DNA of 64,000 bases from Favolaschia claudopus. Lineage: Eukaryota; Basidiomycota; Agaricomycetes; Agaricales; Mycenaceae. A model generated the notes under the pieces. That model did no database searches, was not told the DNA's origin, and worked only from the letters and a program-made list of their open reading frames with translations. The DNA is taken from positions 248,001 to 312,000 of the forward strand of contig JAWWNJ010000022.1 in assembly GCA_037176885.1 (NCBI GenBank), read 5' to 3'. This document shows positions 24,382 through 36,160 of this stretch, one piece after another. Position 1 is the first letter of the stretch. Each line of letters begins with the position of its first letter. Both the position numbers and the translations under genes were made by a program.

Positions 24382-25527
24382 GAGGAATGACGAAAAGGGT
24401 GTGAGTGGGACTCGGGAAAAGCTCGGAAAAAGCCCTACAGTGGGACTCGGAAGCTCGGATGAGAAGATTAACCGTTCTTTAACGAGATGGCGAGTCGGCG
24501 GTGCAGCATCCCTTTGAGCCATCCTAATTTTCCTCTGTTCTCTTCCCGTGCCCGTCTTGCCAGCTCAAAACAATCAGCTGCATTGACTGTGCTGTACAGC
24601 CTGAGCTTTTTCAACACTTCTGCCTCCTGAGCCAGCCGAATTTAGTATTCATTTCCGCTTCATTGATGTAAACTGCGCAACTGTGCATTTACTGTGGTGA
24701 ATTTTCTTATATATGGCTTGCCGCTGCATAATCCCCAACTACTTACTTCTTGCCCTCATACACCTCACACTGTCTGGATAATTCTTCCTCAGCTTTGCTA
24801 CGCTTTCCTTTCTTCATTCGAACTTCAAATCGACCTCAATCTTGCTACCCGAGTCACAATTATTCTTTTCCATCTTCTGGCCGACGTCTAGGGGTTTCTC
24901 AACGCTCTTGGGCCTCTTGGAACTGTACATCCATGATCTTAGAACCCTTTCTTCTCACTTGAATACACCTACAATGCATTTAACCTCCCTGTGAATTCAG
25001 TTCAACCAACCTACCAACATTTCAAGCTCTGCGATCAGACCAACATTCACTTTTGCGACGGTCATTCGCTACAGTTCAGCAGTTATAAAGCCCAGGCGAG
25101 TCTTTTTACTTCCAGGATTGCGTATGTCCTTTTCTCAGTTCTTCCGTTCCCGTTTCCGGCTTTTATATGTACTGGTCGCGCTTTACAGCTTGGATTGACA
25201 GTGGATGTCTGCATTGTCAAGTGCAGCATTGAATTAGAACGTTTTCATTTCAAGCGATTTTTTGCTGTTCAATGTTCGTGCGCGAATTCAATTTCTGTTA
25301 CTGCCAAGTTACTGCTTGAACCCATGCGGCCCGCGGGTACTTGGCGGCCGGAGCGAAGCGGAGGCTCGACTTGTTTGAGCTTGAAAAGTGGGACTTGGCA
25401 TTCCGGCACATCAGTACATTTGATTTGAATCAACAGCACGAAATTAACTTGAAAACACGGCCTCGACGCTTTGAAATGATCCCTGGCTCCATGTAGTGGG
25501 CCTCCGCGGCGAGCGGTAGCACCACGC
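24382..25527. other. Left flank of the nested block, no gene
   Basis: Non-coding in appearance. It contains two AGTGGGACTCGG words near 24404 and 24438 and a GC-rich patch just before the LTR (25324-25370, GGCCGGAGCGAAGCGGAGG). Short frames only. Confidence 0.4.
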
Positions 25528-26855
25528 TGATAGACCCGGTATTGGGCCAGGGCTGAATTTATTCAATTTCAGTTCAAGTGCTATTGTATTAAAAGCGTAA
25601 TACATTAAATACCAAGGGAATACGCTCGTATGAGGACTGGTGTTTGCCTGAGCGGCCAGTTAAAGGATTATACACTAGTGGGAGGTCTGGCACTGTCTAC
25701 GACTGCGCTGGTATAGCGTGGAAGTTATAATATTCCAGAACAGACCTATCACGATAGGTCTCTAACCATCCGGAATAGGATTGGGAGTCACCCTGTGTTC
25801 CGACCAAAGGCAGAATGAGTGGGATATAACTTGGGACTTATAAGAACCTGCCGAAAGGCCAGAAGGAGTGTTTCCTGGAGGCAAGAGGCTTTCACGAATA
25901 ATTCTATAAACCAATTGCGAGGGATTTGCGGAAGTGGAATATTCCTACAAAGGAACTACACGTCATGCCGAGTTGGCTGCCGCCGTATTACGATCACGGA
26001 GCAAGGTCCGAAGAGGGACAATGATACCAAGGGTATTACTGCCAAGTTGGGCAATATTGATTGGGCCGCAGCGGGCCACTGTCATAACATAATGATCGGG
26101 ATAAGAACTTGGATTGAATGCACTTTTGATCTATTTCCTGTTCTGGCCACCAAGGATAGGGCAAGGGCATAGCGGGCCCTAGTTCCTCTCACATTATACC
26201 CGTTTGTCAACTGTTCGGTCTCTTATTATTTATTAGTGAAAGGTATAAAAGGCATCGTTTCCTGTACTGGTACTCTAGTGGATTCCCTCCTCTCGTTGTG
26301 AGCGTCAAGCCAGTGTCGGCTTCGTGAACAACTAGAAGTTGGACTCCATTCGAGATAAACTCCAGAAGCTTATTTGTTTCTTTGGTTTGTTTCGTCAATA
26401 TATACTGTCTGTTGGATCATCTCTTGAATTGTACGCGTGGAATATTGGAAATTTTGGGAACTTACGCGTGGAATTATAAGAACTTTTGACCTACGGGACG
26501 CGTGAAACGGATATCGGACATCTTTCGCGAGTGATATATTGGCTTAACAAGCAACTTAAACACCTAAACCTCTTGAGAAGAGTTACATCTCAAACCCTTG
26601 TTGAAACCCACACTTCCTGTGTCAACATAGGACTCGTATAGACGTTCTCTGTACAAAGTCAGCAATCGCGAAAGCTTAAGTTAGTATATTTTGAGTGTTA
26701 GAATAGTTGGATTGCCACAGTCTATACTGGACTGGAACCCCGAACCTCACACGTCGATCTCATAGTGGTTAGGATTATATTTAAGATTTGATTAGGGATT
26801 TAATTCCTTTCATTTCTTGGGTGTTTTCCACAGTTGCCCTATAGTCAGCGTTTCA
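25528..26855 (+). repeat. 5' LTR
   Basis: Starts TGATAGACCCGG and ends GTTTCA. It contains the perfect 9-bp-arm palindrome AGACCTATC-AC-GATAGGTCT at 25742-25761 and TCGCGA at 26525 and 26666. A TATA-like GGTATAAAAGG is at about 26240. Small frames inside (for example 25819-26172) are identical in the other LTR and are not credible genes. Confidence 0.92.
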
Positions 26856-26857
26856 TC

Positions 26858-26875
26858 TGGAGCCCACCGCGAGGG
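26858..26875 (+). promoter_or_regulatory. Primer binding site (putative)
   Basis: Two bases after the 5' LTR the sequence TGGAGCCCACCGCGAGG begins. TGG pairs with the CCA end of a tRNA, and the rest would match a tRNA acceptor/T-arm 3' end. I could not assign the amino acid. Confidence 0.6.
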
Positions 26876-27029
26876 GTTCATCCATCTATTTCTATACTTC
26901 AAAGTAGAAATCTCAAGCCAAGTTTGGACTTGTTGCGTATAGAAATATCTCTACCTTCCTATACAGGATTATACCTTGGACTTACATCCGAGAAGAACGA
27001 ATTACTCGTTAAAAGTGCCGTTGACTTAG

Positions 27030-27718
27030 GTCAACATTTCGGTACAACCAGACTCGTCAGAAATATCTGCGGACGGCGAACTTGCTTCCACATCTTTCGC
27101 GAAACCTAAACCACGCCGGTCTAGTCGGTTAAGCACACCAACATACTTAGATCCTCTTCCTAGGAAGAAAAAGCGTACTCCTACTGAGGCAGGGAGATCA
27201 CAATCTCGAGCCAAAGCTAAGGAACGGGTTACAGCGTACAAAGGAAAACAAAAAGCTATCACGAATACTCTGTCGGATCTAAACACACAACCTACCATAG
27301 AGGAGGAAGTTGAAGAGGAACAAACCATTCCTCCAGACTCTCCTTCTGCTACACAAAGTTCGCAAACCTTACCTTCATCTCAATCATCGTCAAACGCGAT
27401 GGCTGACCCAAACGCACAAAACGCTCAAAACCCTAGGGTTGCGAGCTTCAAAATTCCTTATGCTTGGGATCCAAACGCTCCCAAGTTCACCACGGATGAC
27501 TATGAGGACCTAAAAACCTTCATAGATCATGTTGGGCAAATATTCGAGTTGGCTGGTATCACTACCGACCAATCGCGAAAAGAACATTTGACCAATTACC
27601 TTGGTGCAAAGAAGAAGGAGCAGTGGAGAGCACTGCCGGAGTACACTACAGGAACTTATGAGGATTTCCTGAAGATAGTGTATAAGAGTTACCCTGAGAT
27701 TAATACGGACCGCACCAG
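27030..27718 (+). CDS. gag: Gag, N-terminal part
   Basis: The first ATG in good context is 27399 (MADPNAQNAQNPRVASFKIP). From there a capsid-like helical region runs to YKSYPEI, where Gag homology stops at the insertion. The same frame is open upstream to 27030 without an ATG, encoding a basic KPKPRRSSR...PRKKKRTPTEA region and an acidic/Ser-rich stretch. A TTAG acceptor lies right at 27029, so a spliced leader could supply an earlier start. The frame drifts on to a stop at 27908 inside the inserted sequence. Confidence 0.7.
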
Positions 27719-29123
27719 TGAAACGCTTGCTATAGGTTTACTGTATAACTTTATTCGTAGAGATAATAAATCCCTTCAAACAAAATCCACACAACTTCAG
27801 CTTCGCGTGCGAGTCGGGGTTCCAGTAACGTATCTACTGTGGCAATTTGACTATATTCCTCAATCCAAGGATATATGTTATACAATTCGAGGTGTCTTGA
27901 CTCGATAAAACTTGCTTTGAGTTAGCGCGACTCGATCCTATTTGAGCCTTTCGAACTCAGGACTTAGTTTTTCGCAATGTCGGTTGGTTGTAGGAGTCTA
28001 GGTAATTTATCTTGTTCAAGTTTCCTTTCAATCCGATGGAATATGGCACTTGACTGTTAAGTCGCGTTTAATCCCTTGTACTCGCGTTTCCCTTATCTCA
28101 GAATTCCGTTTCACGCGTCTGATTCCCGTTCAAGTTCACTTATTTCACGCGTTTAACAAATCTCTGATCAAATCACAAGTCCAATTTATAGATTGAAAAC
28201 AAAACAGAAAACTAGTTAAGTTCCCTGGGTTGTCCCACTGGATGTGAACACTCTTTACTGAACGTGCGGCTGATAGCTTACACGGACAATCAAGGAGGGA
28301 GCAATCCACTGGAGCCCAGCTAATAATTTACAGGCTTTATATACTACGCTCGAATAAATATTTACATCTTAATTGGGTATCTACCTATGTGTCCTGGTAC
28401 GTGTATTGTCCTTATTTAGCAGACGAGGCTGTTAAGTCACGCCTGTGTGTCGTGGTTGCACGCGTGAGTAACGTGTAAGTACACGAGGAGTCACTATCGC
28501 ATTTATCGCGTCGATCCCTCGTGATGGTCACGTGTGCGTGATGGATCTTCCCGATCCTTGACTCGATACTGGCTTCTATCCCACTCATCGCGGCTAGCCT
28601 TTCGAGGATACGAATGTTCCTGCTACGTGCCTCGCCTCGAGGTAAGGTCCTTCCGGTCCTTGCCAGAACCTCTAATTCGCCCTTGAGTAGAGAAATCTCC
28701 TCAAGATCATTGATCCTTTGATGACCCGCTCTTCGGCATCTTCGGCAACCCTCATGCCGCTACTCGGTTTCCCTCGGTTCGTCGTTCCGCGACTCGAATC
28801 CCTTGATCTTGGTCTAGGCGCGCTGCCTAAGTATTCCTCCAATGTTATCCCATGTTCCTTGATGTCCCCTTAGGTCCCAATTCAATTGGTAGAATGGTTA
28901 GACTTTAGAAGAGGGATTGATATCCTCGACTACCGTGTACGAGTACCCATTTCTGGATCTAGCTTTCCTTGCATCATTTAGTTAACAGCGCGGGTACGCT
29001 TTAACCCTCTGAGATATATTCCAAGAGATGTCCCTATATTCCTCTTAGTTCAAACACGCGTTATATAATATTAAACATGTTCAAAAATTGAGAAAACACG
29101 GGGTGTTTTCATCCCAGGCCTAT
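27719..29123. mobile_element. ~1.4-kb insertion splitting gag (possible antisense solo LTR)
   Basis: Gag homology stops after YPEI near 27710 and resumes with ITGTVENLKK near 29124. The sequence between is non-coding and unlike the host element; notably it contains no TCGCGA. A segment from TGTTATAC (27876) to TCATCCCA (about 29116) has TG...CA ends and, read on the minus strand, begins TGGGATGAAAACACCCC, an LTR-like start. No clean target duplication was found, so the exact edges are uncertain. Confidence 0.5.
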
Positions 29124-30377
29124 CACCGGTACTGTTGAAAATCTTAAGAAGCTCTGTAAACGTAATAAAGGGATTACCGTTTACGAGGAGGGAAAACTTC
29201 GTCGATTTGGAATCGAATACTACACCGAAGTCAAAAAGTTGTATACCGAGCCAGCGTTGTTAACCAACCAGGTTGCGTGTAAGCAGTACTTAGAGACTCT
29301 GGATACAGGATTCAAAAACACGCTCGAGATAGCAATCACGAACTCTGTCCTGATGAAAGCACAGTTCCCGAATCTCGGAGGAGCGGCCGCGGCTGGAGCA
29401 AACGCGACAGCTGCGAATGATTCCAGAAAGGAAGATCCCATTAAGCTCGCAGAGCTTATAAAATTGGCAGAGACTCTAGCTGCTAATCAGCATGAGTCCC
29501 CTAGTTTGTGATTGAACAGGAACCGAAAGTGGTTCCTGGGACCAACTTAGGACTGCCTAGGATTTTAGTAAAATCCGAACCCTTTGAGGAGAAGTTCGAG
29601 ACTATGGAAGGCGCCATAGCTCAGTTGCGGGACCAGCATGTCTTGACCCAAAGAACGTACGAAGAGAGGCACAATGAAATGATGAAAACCATGCAGCAGT
29701 TCATGAGAGATCCTCCTCCGCACTTCAGTCGTGACAGGGACCGCGATCGCAATTATAATCGCTCGAGCTTCGCTTACAACTCCCAAGGGCCTAGCCAAAA
29801 GCCCTCTGGTCAAGATAGATCAGAGAAGAGAAGCGAAAGAGATTGCTTCTATTGTGAAGAGCCTGGTCACTACTCTCGCGAATGCCCCTACAAAGACGAG
29901 CATATCCAAAAAGGATACTTGACCGTCGAAGGAGGAAAGCATAAGCTCGGAGATGGCGGCTGGATTCCTTCGGAAAGTGGGACTCAGAAAACCAGAGTTG
30001 AAAACTACTGGAAGAATAAGTCCGCCAGTCAGAACTGGAATACAGTTGACAGTTATTACAACGGCGAGATGGAAGGGCCTTCTTATGACCCGGAACTTCA
30101 AGCCGACGAAATTAAGTCGCTGAAAGTAAAACTCAGAAGAGCTGAGCAATACAATCTAGTTCAACAACAACAACAAGTGGTTCATCCCACTTATATGGCT
30201 CAGATGCAACCTGTCGCGACTGCTCAACCAGTCGTTGGGCAAGCGGAAGTGAATAATGTTGTTCACACCTTATTAATGAGGGGTCTCAGCATGTCGGATC
30301 CGCAAACCCAGGAGCAGTTTGTTGCAGCCACCAGGAATAATGCTAGACAGGGTGGTGGCACTCCGCCAAATTTCTAA
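29124..30377 (+). CDS. gag: Gag, C-terminal part with CCHC zinc knuckle, frameshifted
   Basis: The frame resumes with TGTVENLKKLCKRNKG and continues through QYLETLDTGFKNTLEIAIT (capsid C-terminal type) to a TGA at 29509-29511. The protein continues one frame over from about 29508, consistent with the loss of one G in SL-V at the junction. It then reads a coiled segment, an Arg/Asp-rich stretch and the zinc knuckle CFYCEEPGHYSRECPYKDE (C-x2-C-x4-H-x4-C) at about 29848-29900. It ends PPNF at 30377. The knuckle binds element RNA in Gag proteins. Confidence 0.8.
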
Positions 30378-30388
30378 GTAGTCCAGGG

Positions 30389-31606
30389 ATGGAGGCGAAG
30401 TCGCGGACTAAGAACTTAGTAAAGCCTCCTGAGGACCGTAATACTAGAAACATCGCGGACAGCAGTCCTGATTGGAGAGCAAAGCCTGGAGAAGAGGCAG
30501 ATAATTCTCAGAAGACTGAGAGGGTTGAAACGCGCCCGAGGCGAGAAATCGCGATAGGTGTCGAACTGCCTTACCGAAAGGTAAACCCGGTGGTTAATCG
30601 GCAAGCGGACCAACCAGAGGTTGTAGAAGTAAGGGCTGATTCTCAAGAGGAGAAGGCCTACCAATTAAAAGCACCTGTGCAGAAGGATGGCCTTGGAAGG
30701 GCTGTCGCGAATAAAATTTTGAACTCGGAAATTACTCTGGGTGTCAAAGAATTGGCTGGCGTGTCGCCTGAAGTAAGAGAAACTCTCCGGAGGGACTTTA
30801 CCAAGGTTAGACGGACCAAGGCCCCTGGAGCGAAGCAAGTAATGTTCGAAGAAGAGATTTCGGACTTACCGTTCCAAGATGATGATGAGGATGAACTGGA
30901 GTATGACGCACTCGATCTGGATGACCTTCCAGGGGTGTCTTCAGTCTTCGTTAGCACAATTGACACGGAGGATATGCCTGTGGGGGCAGTCGCGATACCT
31001 GACCCTTACCTTCAATATCTGGAATCCTTAGGACCGGATGAGAAGCCTAGGCAGGTCTATGACCATAGAAGCGCGGCTGTTGGGAGAGACTCAGCTGATC
31101 TCAGAACGGTGTCTCCATCCATTAATAAACAAGGACGCGTTGAATGCGTCTTGGACTCAGGATCCCAAATCGTATCTATGTCGCTAGAACAAGCGGTAGA
31201 GTCGAAATTAACTTGGGACCCGGATGTTCGTGTTTGGATGCAGAGTGCCAATAATTCTGTAGAGAGAGCAGTTGGCTTGGCCAGGAATGTCCCATTCAAA
31301 TTTGGAGACATGACTGTGTACTTGCAGGTTCATATTATTAAAGGACCAGCGTACAAAGTACTTTTGGGAAGGCCTTTCGAGGTTCTAACTGAATGCCAGG
31401 TTAATAATCATAAGGATGAGTCCCAGACCATCACCATCAAAGATCCTAATACGGGAAAACGTTGTACAATCACTACAACTAAGAGGAGGCGTGAAAGCGA
31501 CCAATCGCGAAAGCCCTCTGTGACCGTTGAGGAGGAAGATGGGAGTCCGGAAAAGACTGCTGACCCAGAAGCAAAGCAGGGTTTTCGCCAAGCTTCGAGG
31601 GCTTAA
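30389..31606 (+). CDS. pro: Aspartic protease ORF
   Basis: A 405-residue frame separate from gag (12-bp gap, another frame). The active-site motif is VLDSGSQIVSM at about residues 251-261 (near 31146), followed by a flap-like VHIIKGPAYKVLLGRPF with the conserved hydrophobic-Gly-hydrophobic element of retropepsins. The N-terminal ~230 residues are acidic and charged and may be a linker or nucleocapsid extension. Its TAA overlaps the pol ATG as TAATG (31604-31608). Confidence 0.8.
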   Translation: MEAKSRTKNLVKPPEDRNTRNIADSSPDWRAKPGEEADNSQKTERVETRPRREIAIGVELPYRKVNPVVNRQADQPEVVEVRADSQEEKAYQLKAPVQKDGLGRAVANKILNSEITLGVKELAGVSPEVRETLRRDFTKVRRTKAPGAKQVMFEEEISDLPFQDDDEDELEYDALDLDDLPGVSSVFVSTIDTEDMPVGAVAIPDPYLQYLESLGPDEKPRQVYDHRSAAVGRDSADLRTVSPSINKQGRVECVLDSGSQIVSMSLEQAVESKLTWDPDVRVWMQSANNSVERAVGLARNVPFKFGDMTVYLQVHIIKGPAYKVLLGRPFEVLTECQVNNHKDESQTITIKDPNTGKRCTITTTKRRRESDQSRKPSVTVEEEDGSPEKTADPEAKQGFRQASRA

Positions 31607-34600
31607 TGCAGTTGCACGAACGAGGAGAGTTGGCGTTAAAATTCGGCTTTAATGAAAGCAAAGAGTTGGAGATTGAGGGTTATTATAAGCCGAAAGGGTT
31701 GGCTTTCACTGAAACAGAGGTGTTAGAGGCGTATGTGGCAGCCTCGAAGGAATCGTGAAATATCCGGAAGGATAAGAGGGCAAGAGTGCTCTTCAATGAA
31801 TTTCGCGAAAAGTCTAAGAAGACGCCAGTGAAGAGGAAGAAGTACGGAGTCTTCACTTGGAGTGTGGCGGATGGTCCGATTAAGGAAGGCGAAGAGGAGG
31901 AACCAGCAGAAGAAAAGAAATTCTGTCCTCCCGAGCCCTTGTACACCAGAAGAGAGGTCCGGACAACTCATGTCCTAACTCAAGGAGTACATTGCCCTTG
32001 TTGTGACTCTGCCGAGTTTATTCATCCGACTCTAAGTCAAGAGATTTCAGAGGAGGAACCTATCGCGACAGGTGAAGAGGATCCTGTATCGGTGTTTGCG
32101 GGGAAGAAGTACAAACCTGTTGGACTTAAAGTGAGGCCCGTGTATACGGAGCTTCCTGAACAGTTCAGAATTAAAAGGGAAATCACTGGTGACCCTCTCG
32201 CAGAAATGCCTGAGCTAAATCCTACTCCCGAGGACTTCAAACCCACTGGCAGGTATACCGAAGAGCGAAAGAAAGTAATAGACGAACTGCACGATGGCGA
32301 TTTTCTCTGGCCTGAAGAGCGAAAATTAATGCATGATTTCATGATGAGGCAGGAAGCTGCATTCGCTTGGGATGACTCAGAGAGAGGGAGCTTCAGACAC
32401 GATTTCTTCCCGCCAGTTGAGTTTCCGGTTGTGGAACACGAGACTTGGGTCGAACGAAGCATACCTATCCCGAGAGGTCAATTAGAGGAATTTTGCAAAG
32501 TTATTAAGAAGAAAATAGACGCAGGAGTCTATGAACCTTCTAATGCTTCTTACCGAAGTAAGTTCTTCGGTGTTGTGAAGAAAGATGGCAAGAGTATCCG
32601 TCTTGTTCACGCCTTAGAGCCTCTGAACGCAGTCACAATTGCTCATTCTGGAGTTCCTCCGGCTACGGACGAACTCGCGAACCACTTTGCTGGGAGAGCT
32701 TGTGGTGGAAGCTTGGATTTGTACTCCGGTTATGATCATAGAGACATAGTGGAAGGGTCAAGAGACTATACTACCTTTCAGACGCCTTACGGCGCTCTAA
32801 GATTAGTTAAACTTCCTCAAGGATGGACAAATTCGGTGCCTATCTTTCATGACGATGTCACCTTTATTCTCCGAGACGAGATTCCTCACGTTACCATCCC
32901 TTATATTGATGATGTTCCTATAAGAGGACCCGGGACGCGATATCAAAAGGCAGATGGTACTTACGAGACCATTCACGATAACAAAGGAATCAGGAGATTT
33001 ATATGGGAACACTTCATGAATTTGAACAGAGTAGTTCAAAGGATTAAGTATTGCGGAGGAACATTTTCTGGGGCCAAGTCTGTGCTTTGTTGGGATGTAT
33101 TCCCTGTAGTCGGACATATCTGCTCGTATGAAGGCCGCCGTCCCAGTACTGACCGCATTGGAGTTATTGTGCGGTGGGGACCCTTGAAGGATGTCTCAGG
33201 AGTCAGACAGTTCTTGGGAACCGTTGGTGTGCTTAGAATGTTTATACCAAAGTATGGGGACATATGCAGACCAATACAGAAATTGTGTAGAAACGACGAA
33301 GAGTTCGTTTGGGGTCCAGAGCAAGAGGAAGCGATGGAGGCACTAAAGACAGCAATCAAGAATTGTCCTGCCTTAAGGCCGCTCAATTATGATTGGGACA
33401 CGGACATAGTCCTTGCAGTCGATACTTCTTGGATGGCAGTAGGCATCCAGATATATCAAATAGATATTATCGACAAGTTGAAGAAGCACTACGCGAAGTT
33501 CGCGTCGATCACTCTCAATAGAAGAGAGTCCCGCTTCTCTCAACCAAAGCGAGAACTGTACGGATTGAAGAGAGCACTGGAGGCCATGCAATATTGGCTT
33601 CTAGGATGTCGAAGACTAGTAGTCGAGACTGATGCTCTCTACATCAAAGGAATGTTGAACAACCCAGGAATGGGTCCCAACGCTACTATAAACCGTTGGA
33701 TCGAACAAATCCTTATGTTCCATTTCAAATTGAAGCATGTCAAGGGAGCTACCTTCCCTCCAGACGGCCTATCGCGAAGAGAGCCTCAACCGGGAGACGA
33801 AGTCTACCCCAATAATGAGGATGGACTCGACGAAAATCCTATCCCGGAAAACCACGAGGATTGGGACTACGTCAACCAGCAGCCATTGGATTTTGATGAA
33901 TTCAAAGATGAAATAGACGAAAGAGGCGGCTATTTACAGTCTATGGCTGGTACGACGGGGAACTACAGCGATTTCGAAGAAGATTTAGCTGTCACGATAG
34001 GCCAAGAATCGGTCGTTTCTGCACGGATACTTGAAGTCTACAAGCAAGAAGGGCTTGTAGTGCCTCAGTATGTCCAGATTATGGAACCCACAGAGCCTTT
34101 ACTCCCAGGACAAGAGTTCAGGGATGATGTGGACAAACGAGAACCTTATCCGGAGGACCTTCGTACAGGTGCGGGAATAGCGCAAGACGAAAGGATTGAA
34201 GTCCTGAAACTTTGGTTCAAGGACCCCTTAGTCAGACCTGCTGGGATGGAGGATAAAGAGTTCAAGAGGTTCTTGAAATTCGCCAGATATTTCTTCTTGA
34301 CGAAAGAAGGGAAGCTATATCGAAAGGGCGAAGGTTCCATGCACAAGTTAGTTGTCGCGAAAGACCATCGGATGTATATGATGAGAGCTTCGCATAACTC
34401 TCTTGGCCATAAAGGCATCTACGCAACCAAGTCTCTTATAGAACTTAGGTTTTGGTGGCCCGAAATGGAGCGAGACATAAAGTGGTTCATCGATACCTGT
34501 AAGCTATGTCAGCACAGGCAGACTACTTTGCTACGAATCCCTCCTAAGCCCACACATACACCAAGTCTCTTCCAAAAGATTCATGCGGATGCTATGGTAA

Positions 34601-35754
34601 TGGGAGCAATCTCGAATGGTTATCGAAGCGTTGTTGCGACCAGAGATGCGCTATCGCGATACGTCGAAGGGCGACCTATCAAGTCCGAGAACGCGGAGGC
34701 TATTGGCAAATTCTTGCTAGAGGACATCATCTGTCGATGGGGCTGTCCGGAGACAATTGTCACAGATAATGGACCTGCCTTTGTTGCTGCTTTGAAATGG
34801 TTAAGTGCGAAATATGGAATCAGAGGCATTAAGATCTCTCTGTATAACTCACAAGCCAACGGAACAGTAGAAAGAGGGCATTGGGACATGAGGCAATCTC
34901 TGTACAAGGCTACCGGAGGAGATGTAAAGCGGTGGTTTTGGTTCTTCCATCAAGTATTATGGGCAGATCGAATTACAGTACGTAGGGGAATGGGTTGTTC
35001 ACCCTTCTTCGCAGTATCTGGAGCTCACCCTATACTTCCGTTGGACATAGAGGAAGCTACTTGGTTAGTAGAATATCCTGGAGAACCTATCACGACAGCT
35101 GAGTTAATTGGTTTACGAGCAAAAGCTCTCGCTAAACACTCTCAACACATCGAGGAGATGAGAATTAGAGTGAGCGAGGAGAAGCGAAAGCTCGTAAGGA
35201 AGTATATTGATGCGCATAAGCACACAATAAAGGACTACAACTTCCAGCCAGGAGACTTGGTTCTCGCGAGAAATACTGAGACGGAGAAGTCTCTCAATAA
35301 TAAAATGGATCCTAGATATTTAGGACCATACATTGTTATGAGGAGGACTAGGAATGGAGCCTATCTTCTATGTGAAATGGATGGATCTATGCTACAGAGT
35401 CGGATCGCTCAGTTTAGAGTGGTACCGTTTGAACAGCGCCAAAGAGTTGAATTACCATCTAATATTCTCGACTTGATCGATTTATCGCGAGAAACGTTGG
35501 AGGACATGGTTAATGATGACTTAGAGGAAGATCCATTCGTTGGGAAGGACCTACAATTTCACAAAGTCCACCTGAAGGCACCTGGAGCAATCGCGAAAGG
35601 TACCGATAGCGATGAAGACGACTCAGAGAGCGATGATGAAGAGAGCGAAGAAGCTCCTGACTTGGACTTGGACGAAATAAGGAAGGAGATATCTTACAAG
35701 GATGCTCCGAGACGTTCCACTCGAGTCAAAATTGCAAACACTGGGTCGCAGTGA
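31606..35754 (+). CDS. pol: Pol: reverse transcriptase, RNase H, integrase (one in-frame UGA)
   Basis: The frame opens at the ATG overlapping the protease stop and is broken by a single TGA at 31756-31758 (codon 51), after which it is open to 35754. Positions below count from 31786. The RT has a KIDAGVYEPSNASYRS finger, the LPQGWTNS motif and catalytic YIDD at about 373-376. RNase H begins with DIVLAVDTSW, followed by an ETDALYIKG element. The integrase has an HHCC finger (HNSLGHKG...CKLCQHRQT), then the catalytic triad HADAMVMG, TDNGPAFV and NGTVERGHW. The C-terminal part has GDLVLARN...LGPYIV, a GPY/F-type module; no chromodomain was recognised. The tail is acidic. Confidence 0.88.
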
Positions 35755-35799
35755 AAATAATTGAACTCCGTCATAAAAGATTTAACTGGGGACAGTTAA

Positions 35800-35819
35800 A
35801 ATTTATGAAAAGGGGAGGA
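35800..35819 (+). promoter_or_regulatory. Internal polypurine tract copy
   Basis: AATTTATGAAAAGGGGAG here is repeated exactly at 39198-39215, just before the 3' LTR; each copy also has GGGGACA a few bases upstream. Position right after pol suggests the former 3' end of a shorter element, or a central tract. Confidence 0.65.
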
Positions 35820-36160
35820 ATAGGTGCAATCGAGAATGATTGCGCGACAAGTGGAAAGAATGGACGGAGTTGAATTCTAAAAAGCCTTAGGATTCAGGCA
35901 TTCGCGATTGGAGAAAGCCTCATTGACGAGGCAGCGTTGATACAATTTGGGCGGTATATACATACAACTCGGGCCCGTGTATCAAAAGTCCAAGAAAACG
36001 ATAGCTAAGACAAATATCAAAGTGATATACAATGTTCAAAGCAATCGGGACGCGCATCAGTCCAAGCAGTAGCGAAAGTCCATCCTATACCATGTCTCAT
36101 TATATCTAGCTGAAAGAGTCAGTCAAGGTAAGGGGAATAGTAAGGAAGAACTTACTGAAT

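Noticed and set aside
25819..26172. 117-codon frame in the LTR, repeated at 39508
   Set aside because: Present in both LTRs because LTRs are copies; no motif, and the region is promoter/UTR by position.
35754..36100. Envelope-like gene after pol
   Set aside because: No signal peptide or membrane frame on the plus strand; the added coding capacity is antisense.
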